DNA from: WVWW01 sp041568335
GTDB taxonomy: Bacteria; Acidobacteriota; Polarisedimenticolia; Polarisedimenticolales; Polarisedimenticolaceae
Direction: 5' to 3'
NCBI GenBank assembly: GCA_041568335.1
Contig: JBFFZZ010000171.1
Span: forward strand, 1-6,669
Length of the DNA stretch: 6,669 bases
The translations under genes were made by a program, and so were the position numbers. The notes below the pieces were generated by a model. The model was not told the DNA's origin. It did not search any database and saw only the letters and a list, made by a program, of their open reading frames with translations. This document shows, piece by piece, positions 1 to 5,265 of this stretch (the first letter of the stretch is position 1; the number at the start of each line of letters is the position of its first letter).

Positions 1-475
1 CGTGATCGGTGAACCACGTCTGGATGTTGCCCGGGTTCTCGCCGACCAACGTCATCGACCCGTCGTGGACGTTGAGCCGGTAGACGTCGAATACCTGTGG
101 ATCGCGCCTGTTCATCTGAAACAGGATGTGGTCGTCGTCCTGCTCCAGGTCGTCGACGATATCGCACTTCACGCCGTCGAACGGCGTCAGATCGATGGGG
201 TTGGAGCCGTCCCGGCCGACCGCGAACAAACGGTAGTTCTCGTCGCCGCCGCTGTCCTGGACATAGACGAGCCGGTCGTTGCTGACCCAGACGTAACCGC
301 CCAGGTCGCGCTCGCGCGCGGCCGTAACACGGCGCGTCGTAGCGTCCGCCAGGTCGCGGATGGTCAGGTTGAGTCGCCGCTCCCAGGGCTCCAACCAGGC
401 CAGGGATTTGCCGTCCGGGGACAGCCGCAGGGCGATCTTGTCCGGTTTACGGAAGAAGTCCTCGAGGGGGATCAT
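1..475 (-). CDS. S9 family (prolyl oligopeptidase-like) peptidase, N-terminal part, cut by window edge
   Basis: The 158 visible residues run from the ATG at 475 off the left edge with no stop. They resemble the start of the beta-propeller domain of S9 serine peptidases (acylaminoacyl-peptidase/prolyl-oligopeptidase type): an opening MIPLEDFFRKPDK, a propeller-blade signature LSPDGKSLAW at about residues 18-27, and a second blade around VWVSNDRLVYVQDSGGDENY. In this family the propeller gates a C-terminal alpha/beta-hydrolase domain with a Ser-Asp-His triad that cleaves short peptides; that domain lies outside the window, so activity cannot be judged. No signal peptide is visible, so a cytoplasmic location is likely. 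The ATG is preceded by GGAG at 5 nt, but this Shine-Dalgarno lies inside a hairpin (481-509). The gene follows the REC-GGDEF gene by 45 nt and may be cotranscribed with it. The family call is fairly sure; the exact subfamily is not. Confidence 0.8.
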   Translation of the reverse strand, partial: MIPLEDFFRKPDKIALRLSPDGKSLAWLEPWERRLNLTIRDLADATTRRVTAARERDLGGYVWVSNDRLVYVQDSGGDENYRLFAVGRDGSNPIDLTPFDGVKCDIVDDLEQDDDHILFQMNRRDPQVFDVYRLNVHDGSMTLVGENPGNIQTWFTDH

Positions 476-480
476 CGGGT

Positions 481-509
481 CTCCAGCCCGGGCTCGCCGG
501 GGGCTGGAG
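481..509 (-). promoter_or_regulatory. Hairpin covering the Shine-Dalgarno of the S9 peptidase gene
   Basis: Read on the minus strand, a perfect 9-bp stem CTCCAGCCC / GGGCTGGAG closes an 11-nt loop. The last four bases of the 3' arm are GGAG, the only plausible Shine-Dalgarno, 5 nt before the ATG at 475, so the site is base-paired to CTCC in the folded transcript. The hairpin lies between the stop of the REC-GGDEF gene and this start. No U-tract follows, so it does not look like a standard intrinsic terminator. A role in limiting translation, or in processing the dicistronic mRNA, is an inference. Confidence 0.5.
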
Positions 510-520
510 TGTAGCAAAGG

Positions 521-1513
521 TCAGCCCGCAACCGGTTCCGTAACGTTGGATTCCGTCACGACACAGTCGCGCCCGCGCTGCTTCGCCTCGTAGAGACGAC
601 TGTCGGCGAGTTTGATCAGCGTCTCGGCGTCGTTGACGTCGGGTCCGCGACTGGCCACTCCGAGGCTGATCGTCATCGGTGCCAGCGGCTCCCCATCGGC
701 ATTGAGGAAGCGGTGGCGCCGCACCTGCCCGCGCAATCTCTCGGCGACGAGCGCCGCTCCTGCGGCGGGAGTTTCCGGCAACACGATGGCGAACTCCTCG
801 CCGCCGTAGCGATGCGCGACGTCGATCGACCGCACGCCGTTGACGAACAACGTGGCCATCTGCTGCAGCACGACGTCGCCGGTCAGGTGGCCGAACTCGT
901 CGTTGATCGTCTTGAAGTGATCGACGTCGATCATGATCAAGGACAGCTCGTTGTGATAGCGGTCGGCGCGCGCAGCTTCGATACGCAGCCCTTCCGTGAG
1001 ATAGCGCTTGTTGTACAACGACGTCAGTGGATCGGTATCGGCCAACCGCCGCAGACGGATCTTCGCGCTTTCGAGCTCGCCGATCTTCTGCTTGAGCCGA
1101 TCGTGCAGTGCCTTGATCCGTAGCATCGAGCGAACCCGGATCAACAACTCGTTGCGATCGAACGGCTTGGTCACGAAGTCGTCGGCGCCGGCCTGCTGTC
1201 CCTGCGCCTTGTGGTCGAGGTCGGTCAACGACGTCAGCAGGATGACCGGGATGTGACGCGTCGTGACATCGGCGCGGATGCGGCGGCAGGTCTGGAAACC
1301 GTCGAGACCCGGCATGATCACGTCGAGCAGGATCAGATCGGGCTCCTCCGCCGCGACGGCCTCGAGGGCTTCCTCGCCGCTGCTCGCGAACTGCACCTGA
1401 TACCCCTCGCGACACAGGTGCCCCTCGACGAGCCGCAGGTTCGTCGCCACGTCGTCGACGACGAGGATGCGCCGATTGCCTTCGCGGCCGACGCGTTTTG
1501 TCTCAACCGTCAC
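521..1513 (-). CDS. Response regulator diguanylate cyclase (REC-GGDEF, WspR-like layout)
   Basis: A 330-residue cytoplasmic signalling protein that should make c-di-GMP from two GTP when phosphorylated. Receiver domain (about 14-132): acidic pair D20/D21, phosphoacceptor D64 in LLDVIMPGLDG, switch residue T94, and K117 in TKPFD. A charged helical linker (about 133-157) resembles the coiled-coil stalk of dimeric cyclases. GGDEF domain (about 158-320): DPLTSLYNKRYL, metal/substrate residues D196, N204 and D213, and catalytic YGGEEF at 236-241. The inhibitory site RxxD is present as R228-S-I-D231, and R259 occupies the secondary I-site position; all match PleD (D327, N335, D344, R359, D362, R390) at a constant offset of 131. 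I chose GTG at 1513 because GGAG lies 6 nt upstream and the receiver fold starts soon after; the open frame upstream to 1705 overlaps the oxidoreductase gene and has no family sequence. The partner kinase is not in the window. Length is close to that of single-REC cyclases such as WspR. Confidence 0.93.
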   Translation of the reverse strand: MTVETKRVGREGNRRILVVDDVATNLRLVEGHLCREGYQVQFASSGEEALEAVAAEEPDLILLDVIMPGLDGFQTCRRIRADVTTRHIPVILLTSLTDLDHKAQGQQAGADDFVTKPFDRNELLIRVRSMLRIKALHDRLKQKIGELESAKIRLRRLADTDPLTSLYNKRYLTEGLRIEAARADRYHNELSLIMIDVDHFKTINDEFGHLTGDVVLQQMATLFVNGVRSIDVAHRYGGEEFAIVLPETPAAGAALVAERLRGQVRRHRFLNADGEPLAPMTISLGVASRGPDVNDAETLIKLADSRLYEAKQRGRDCVVTESNVTEPVAG

Positions 1514-1626
1514 TAGGGACTCCGGGGAAGCCGGTCTCCCGTGGATCTCGGGTCCACGCAGGGGAATATTTGGCCACAAGAAAGAAGATGCCAGTCGGGC
1601 CGCCCTGGCGGGATTCCGCGACCCGG
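1514..1626 (-). other. 113-nt intergenic leader between oxidoreductase and REC-GGDEF genes, with an A/T-rich island
   Basis: This gap holds the most A/T-rich patch of the window (about 1563-1590), which on the minus strand reads through CTTCTTTCTTG and AAATATT. A promoter for the REC-GGDEF gene is plausible here, but I could not place convincing -35 and -10 boxes. Downstream of the patch, CGTGGA / TCCACG (1540-1545 and 1553-1558) forms a 6-bp hairpin with a 7-nt loop in the likely leader; no T-run follows it, so it is not a clear terminator of the upstream gene. Confidence 0.3.
1520..1523 (-). promoter_or_regulatory. Shine-Dalgarno GGAG that fixes the GTG start of the REC-GGDEF gene
   Basis: GGAG on the minus strand is separated by 6 nt (TCCCTA) from the GTG at 1513-1511. 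This favours the GTG over in-frame starts further upstream, which would force overlap with the oxidoreductase gene and add about 64 residues of unrelated sequence. Confidence 0.6.
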
Positions 1627-2808
1627 TCAGGCCTTTTCGGGGAGAAAGCGCGCCTGCTCGGCGCTGCGAACCCCCAGCGACCGCCAAGCGAATCTGGCCG
1701 CCCACGGGTTGTCGACCCCCTCGACGATGTCGGCGATGAGCCCTCCAAGGACCGGTGCGAACTTGAAGCCGTGGCCGCTGCCGCCCGCGGCGACGATCAG
1801 GCCCGGCCGGTCCGGGTCCGCATCGATGAAGAAGTTGCCGTCATACACGTCGCAGTAGAGACAGACGCGGCTTCCGACGAGCGGCGCGCCGGCCAGCGAC
1901 GGGAACGTCCCCATGAGGAACTCACGGCAACGCTCGACGTGTCCTTCGGGGAGTCGGCGCGGATCGTCCGGGTGCATCGGATTCCCCGCCCCGTGGTGGC
2001 CGACCTTGACCACCCCACCCGGCGACAACGGGAAGCCGTACCACCCGCTTTTGGAGATATCGGCACCCCAAACGGGAAACCGAGAACCGTCGAACAGCGC
2101 CGGATCGTCGGGGCGGAAGTGGAGCACCGGTTGCCCGACCGTCCACAGCCGGTCGGCCAACCAGGGCAGCAGCGTCGGGGTCCACGCGCCCGCGGTTACC
2201 AGGACGCGATCCGCCCGGATGCGGTCCCCGTCGGCCAGCTCGATGCCGCAGACCTTGCCGCGTTCCTCGAGAAGCGCCGCAAACCCCACGCCCTCGTGGA
2301 GGAACACCCGGCGCCGCTCGGCTTCGCGGACGAGCTGCTCGACCGCGCGGCCGCTCTCGGCCCACCCGCCGTTGTTGTTGTAATAACCGTCGACGTACTC
2401 GTCGGGGCGCCACGCGGGGAACCTCTCGGCCAAGGCCTCACGGTCGATCCGTTCTACCGGCTGTCCCCGGTCGCGCAACAGGTGGAATCCATCGTGCTCG
2501 AAACTCCCCGCTTGCATCGGTGCGCGCGTCATCATCAGGAAGCCGTCCGGGTGATACAGCGGCGCGTCCCACTCCGCGTTCCAGCGGCACCAGCCTTCGA
2601 TGCTGGCCTCCGCCATCTCGGTGTAGAGGACATCCGCGCCGTAGTCCATGCGGATGGCCTTGCTGATGTCGGTCGACGACGCGTCCGGGTGCGGCAACTG
2701 TCCGGGGTCGCACAGGGTCACGCCCCACCCGCGGGAGCGAAACTCGATCGCGGCGGTGAGCCCGAACACCCCGCCGCCGGCGATCACTATGGAACGCGAA
2801 CCGGACAT
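1627..2808 (-). CDS. FAD-dependent oxidoreductase, DAO / monomeric sarcosine oxidase-like
   Basis: About 393 residues, typical for the DAO family of flavin amine/amino-acid oxidases. Residues here are counted from the TTG one codon upstream of the ATG. The N-terminal dinucleotide-binding motif GGGVFG at 12-17 starts a Rossmann fold for the FAD ADP moiety. Other family segments are SSTDISKAIRMDYG (45-58) and the C-terminal GGSGHGFKFAPVLG (343-356). C317 in RVCLYC aligns with the cysteine of monomeric sarcosine oxidase (C315) that binds FAD covalently; K269, H273 and K350 match that enzyme's K265, H269 and K348. The expected reaction is oxidation of a secondary amine or N-substituted amino acid to an imine with H2O2 release; the natural substrate cannot be read from sequence, and amadoriase-like or pipecolate-type use is possible. 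ATG 2808 is preferred over the adjacent TTG. No good Shine-Dalgarno precedes it. The gene is divergent from the DUF885 gene and may lead the oxidoreductase, REC-GGDEF, peptidase series. Confidence 0.88.
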   Translation of the reverse strand: MSGSRSIVIAGGGVFGLTAAIEFRSRGWGVTLCDPGQLPHPDASSTDISKAIRMDYGADVLYTEMAEASIEGWCRWNAEWDAPLYHPDGFLMMTRAPMQAGSFEHDGFHLLRDRGQPVERIDREALAERFPAWRPDEYVDGYYNNNGGWAESGRAVEQLVREAERRRVFLHEGVGFAALLEERGKVCGIELADGDRIRADRVLVTAGAWTPTLLPWLADRLWTVGQPVLHFRPDDPALFDGSRFPVWGADISKSGWYGFPLSPGGVVKVGHHGAGNPMHPDDPRRLPEGHVERCREFLMGTFPSLAGAPLVGSRVCLYCDVYDGNFFIDADPDRPGLIVAAGGSGHGFKFAPVLGGLIADIVEGVDNPWAARFAWRSLGVRSAEQARFLPEKA

Positions 2809-2817
2809 CAACGGGTG

Positions 2818-2823
2818 ATTCTA
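2818..2823 (-). promoter_or_regulatory. Possible -10 element (TAGAAT) for the oxidoreductase gene
   Basis: TAGAAT on the minus strand matches 5 of 6 bases of the sigma-70 -10 consensus. A start point about 7 nt downstream would fall almost on the ATG at 2808, giving a leaderless or near-leaderless mRNA, which agrees with the missing Shine-Dalgarno. No convincing -35 box is seen at 16-18 nt, so this is weak. The 57-bp divergent gap (2809-2865) must hold any promoters for both flanking genes unless they lie inside coding sequence; no plus-strand promoter could be picked out. Confidence 0.25.
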
Positions 2824-2865
2824 CTCGCCACGGAGACCGTTCGGCGTGCTAGCGTGGAAGACTCG

Positions 2866-4653
2866 ATGGATCGCAGCCAGGTCACACTCCGTTTCCTCGC
2901 CCTCGGTTTCGCCTGCGTCGTGACCGCCGCGTGTAACGGGGTCGGCGTGGCGGTTCATCCGGATCAGCAGCGCTTCGAAGAACTCGAGCAAGAGTTTCTC
3001 CCCTGGTACCTGGCGCTTGACCCCGTGCGTGCGACCGAGCTCGGTGTCCACGATTGGGACGATCGGTTGCCGGACCTGTCTCGCCGGGCGATCGACGCAA
3101 AGGTCGTCGATTGGCGTGGCTGGCTCATCCGGCTCGAGGAGATCCCGCGAGAGCACCTTCGAGGCGACGCGCACTTCGACCACCGGGTCCTGGAGTACGG
3201 GATCCGCGCGGCGCTGCTCGAGCTGGAGGAAGTCTCCGCGTGGCGGCGGAATCCGAATCATTACAACAGCCTCGCGGCGCGTGGTGTGGCCACGCTGATC
3301 GACCGCGAGTTCGCGCCGCTGGACGTGCGGGTCACCGCGTTGCGCGGACGGCTCGCTCAGGTTCCCACGTTGCTCGCGGCGGCGCGGCAGAACCTCACCG
3401 ACGTACCACGGGTCTGGGTCGATCTGGCCGTCAGGAACGTCGCCGGGACGGCGAGCTTCCTTCAGAACGACGTCCCCGAAACGTTGCGGCTCCAGGGCCT
3501 CGGCAGGTTGCCGGACGACACGGTGGTGGGTTTGACGGGGGACCTCGAGAGGGCGATCGAGGAGGTCCGGCGCTTCGAAACGTGGCTTCGCGACGACCTG
3601 GGACCTCGAGCCCAGGGCGAGTTCCGTCTCGGGCCGGAGCTGTTCCGGCGCAAGTTGCTCTACGAAGAACACTTCGACATCGACCTCGAGACCCTGCGGC
3701 GGATGAACGAGGAAGCGATCGAGGATTACCGGGATTGGGTCGAACGCGAGGCCGAGCGGGTCGACCCCGGTGCCGAAGCGGCCGACGTGATGGCGCGGAT
3801 CACGGGCCGCTACCCCGCATCCGACGATTTGATCGAGACGGCATCGCGCTACGTCGAGGAAGCGCGGGAGTTCATCCTCGAGCGTGAGCTCGTCACGCTT
3901 CCCTCCGACGAGTTGCCGGTGATTCGCCCGACTCCCGAGTTCGCGCGCAGCGGATTCGCCTCGATGTCGACCCCGGGACCGTTCGAATCGAACGCGACCA
4001 CCGCCTACTACAACATCACGCTGGTCGATCCCGAGTGGAGCCAACGGCAACAGGCGGAGCACCTGACCTATTTCAACTACCCCGGCCTGCTCGGGGTTTC
4101 GATCCACGAGGTCATGCCGGGCCACTTCGTGCAACTGCTCTACCGCCAACAGGTCCCGACCGATCTGCGCAAGGTGTTCATGCCTGCCTCGCTCATCGAG
4201 GGGTGGGCGCACTACACCGAACAGATGATGATCGACGAGGGTTTTGGCGAGGGGATCCCGGGCGCACGGCTGGGACAGCTCCGGCGCGCGCTGCAACGCC
4301 ACGCCCGCTGGCACGTGGGTATGGCCATGCACGTCTCCGGCCAGTCGATCCTGGAGGCGGCGATCGAGTTTGCCGATATCGCCTACTTCGCGCAGTTCCC
4401 CGCGCTCCGCGAGACCCAGCGGGGAACCTACAACCCGACTTTCCTGTACTACGCGCTGGGACGGATGGAGATCCTGCGGTTGCGCGAGGACTACCGCGCC
4501 TACCTGGAATCACGCGGTGAGTCCTTCTCGATCCGCGAGTTCCACGACACGGTTCTGAGGATGGGCTTGCCGATCCCGCTGATCCGCGCTGCGCTCATCC
4601 CGGAAGACGAGCCGGCACGATCCTCGTCAACGCCGGACAGGGCCTCCCCGTAA
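2866..4653 (+). CDS. DUF885 family putative metallopeptidase, probable lipoprotein
   Basis: A 595-residue protein with the conserved blocks of the DUF885 family, which is thought to hold zinc-peptidase-like proteins. The N-terminus (1-22) is a signal peptide with hydrophobic core FLALGFACVVTAA before C23; the lipobox TAAC is imperfect (Thr at -3), so lipid anchoring is likely but not certain. The family signature HEVMPGH is at 414-420, followed by LIEGWAHYTEQMM (443-455), the expected spacing for two His ligands plus a downstream Glu. The C-terminal blocks YYALGRMEILRLR (528-540) and FHDTVLRMGLPIPLIRAAL (559-577) are typical of the family. The mid-region (about 35-340) is mainly charged alpha-helix. 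Length is usual for the family. ATG 2866 is chosen because GGAAG lies 5 nt upstream and the signal peptide follows; the frame is open far upstream, but that stretch is antisense to the oxidoreductase gene. The substrate is unknown; peptide turnover in the cell envelope is an inference. Confidence 0.9.
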   Translation: MDRSQVTLRFLALGFACVVTAACNGVGVAVHPDQQRFEELEQEFLPWYLALDPVRATELGVHDWDDRLPDLSRRAIDAKVVDWRGWLIRLEEIPREHLRGDAHFDHRVLEYGIRAALLELEEVSAWRRNPNHYNSLAARGVATLIDREFAPLDVRVTALRGRLAQVPTLLAAARQNLTDVPRVWVDLAVRNVAGTASFLQNDVPETLRLQGLGRLPDDTVVGLTGDLERAIEEVRRFETWLRDDLGPRAQGEFRLGPELFRRKLLYEEHFDIDLETLRRMNEEAIEDYRDWVEREAERVDPGAEAADVMARITGRYPASDDLIETASRYVEEAREFILERELVTLPSDELPVIRPTPEFARSGFASMSTPGPFESNATTAYYNITLVDPEWSQRQQAEHLTYFNYPGLLGVSIHEVMPGHFVQLLYRQQVPTDLRKVFMPASLIEGWAHYTEQMMIDEGFGEGIPGARLGQLRRALQRHARWHVGMAMHVSGQSILEAAIEFADIAYFAQFPALRETQRGTYNPTFLYYALGRMEILRLREDYRAYLESRGESFSIREFHDTVLRMGLPIPLIRAALIPEDEPARSSSTPDRASP

Positions 4654-4683
4654 GCGCGGATTCTGCGCACCACGTCGGCGCCG
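4654..4683. other. 30-nt convergent gap between the DUF885 and AhpD-like genes
   Basis: The stops of the two convergent genes are 30 nt apart. A short GCGC / GCGC inverted repeat with a 7-nt spacer sits just after the DUF885 stop, but it is weak and has no T-run on either strand. No credible intrinsic terminator is seen here. Confidence 0.3.
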
Positions 4684-5253
4684 CTACCAGTCGGGGGGAT
4701 CCCACTCCGGTTCGGGATCGATCCCCAGCCCGTCGGCCAACCGGTCGTAGTAGTTGAACAGCGCGGCGGTTTGCGCGATGTCGCTGATCGCGGTGTCGTC
4801 GAAGCCGTGGTCACGCAGCCGCCGTACGTCGCTCTCGCGCATCGCGGCCGGGTGGGTCGTCAGCTTGACGCAGTAGTCGAGCATCGCCCGATCGGCCGGC
4901 GTCAGCTCCGCCGTGGTGTAGTCCGTCTTGATCCTGGCGACCCAATCGTGGGTGTCGCTACGGTCGTGGATCTCGGCCCGGAGATCCTCGGCGTGTGCCG
5001 TCGTTCAGTAAAAGCAGCCGTTGGTTCGTGAGACCACCGTGGCGATCATCTCGCGCTGCGCGCGGCTGAGCGGGCTGTCCGCGGAGTGCATGACCTCCAT
5101 GTACAGCTGTGTCGACGCGCGCAAGACCTTGGGCCGTCGGCTCTGCAGGCGGATGATGTTGTAGACGCGCCCCGCGCGTTTGAGCGCGGCGTCGTAGAGC
5201 TGCTTGAGCAGCCCGGTTGCTTGCTCGGGTCCGGTCAGGTCGATCCAGGCCAT
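4684..5253 (-). CDS. AhpD / carboxymuconolactone decarboxylase-like predicted selenoprotein (CxxU active site)
   Basis: Read through the in-frame TGA, this is a 189-residue protein of the AhpD-like 'peroxidase-related' group, thiol-based peroxidase or disulfide-reductase proteins. The N-terminal 82 residues hold PLSRAQREMI (61-70) and end in NGCFY. Codon 83 is TGA, where the family has the second Cys of CxxC. The frame continues with TTAHAEDLRAEI, then the family's C-terminal half: LTPADRAMLDYCVKL (about 117-131), a turn before ALFNYYDRLADGLG (about 165-178), and a TAG stop. E68, C80, U83 and H87 fall at the same spacing as E118, C130, C133 and H137 of mycobacterial AhpD. Family similarity on both sides of one TGA, with no other disruption, supports selenocysteine over decay. 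ATG 5253 has GAGG 7 nt upstream. The gene follows the exported-protein gene by 12 nt and is probably cotranscribed. Sec should lower the pKa and speed peroxide or disulfide chemistry; the substrate is unknown. A nonsense-mutated pseudogene is the main alternative. Confidence 0.85.
4968..4987 (-). promoter_or_regulatory. Candidate bacterial SECIS hairpin downstream of the Sec TGA
   Basis: On the minus strand, GGATCTC and GAGATCC form a perfect 7-bp stem closing the 6-nt loop CGGGCC. The stem begins 17 nt after the TGA and the loop 24 nt after it. Known bacterial SECIS elements lie within the coding region just after the UGA, with the apical loop about 16-37 nt away and a G in one of the first two loop positions; the second base here is G. 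An optional lower helix ACGG / CCGT (5001-4998 with 4963-4960) could lengthen it across an internal loop. The role would be to bind SelB with Sec-tRNA at the ribosome. Confidence 0.7.
5005..5007 (-). other. In-frame TGA predicted to encode selenocysteine (Sec83)
   Basis: The TGA lies between the Tyr of Asn-Gly-Cys-Phe-Tyr and the Thr-Thr-Ala-His that completes the AhpD-type C-x-x-C-x-x-x-H motif. It is the only stop in the frame between the start at 5253 and the TAG at 4684-4686. It replaces the catalytic Cys codon, the usual hallmark of a selenoprotein with Cys-containing homologues. Confidence 0.82.
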
Positions 5254-5265
5254 CGGTGGTCCTCG

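Noticed and set aside
521..523. The TGA stop of the REC-GGDEF gene as a second Sec codon fusing it to the in-frame S9 peptidase
   Set aside because: The frames do coincide, but the cyclase domain is complete before the stop, no Cys is expected there, and the peptidase has its own start and Shine-Dalgarno.
1575..1600. A sigma-54 type promoter (TGGCA motif on the minus strand) upstream of the cyclase
   Set aside because: There is a TGGCA, but the required GC at the -12 position with correct spacing is absent.
1514..1705. A 64-residue N-terminal extension of the REC-GGDEF protein
   Set aside because: It overlaps the end of the oxidoreductase gene, resembles no domain, and a GTG with GGAG at 6 nt lies just ahead of the receiver domain.
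1498..2865. Long open plus-strand extension upstream of the DUF885 start
   Set aside because: It is antisense to the oxidoreductase gene and shows no family sequence; the signal peptide and Shine-Dalgarno put the real start at 2866. Long open antisense frames are common in GC-rich DNA.
2821..4332. A 503-codon minus-strand open frame opposite the DUF885 gene
   Set aside because: The composition is that of a shadow frame, with no recognisable motif, while the plus-strand frame has clear family blocks throughout.
4654..4683. A bidirectional terminator between the convergent genes
   Set aside because: The only inverted repeat is a 4-5 bp stem and neither strand has a T-run after it.
4684..5004. 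The downstream half of the AhpD-like gene as a separate short gene starting at the internal ATG 4884
   Set aside because: No Shine-Dalgarno was evident before that ATG, it would leave about 40 codons of family-like sequence untranslated, and the upstream half continues in the same frame. Selenocysteine read-through explains both halves.
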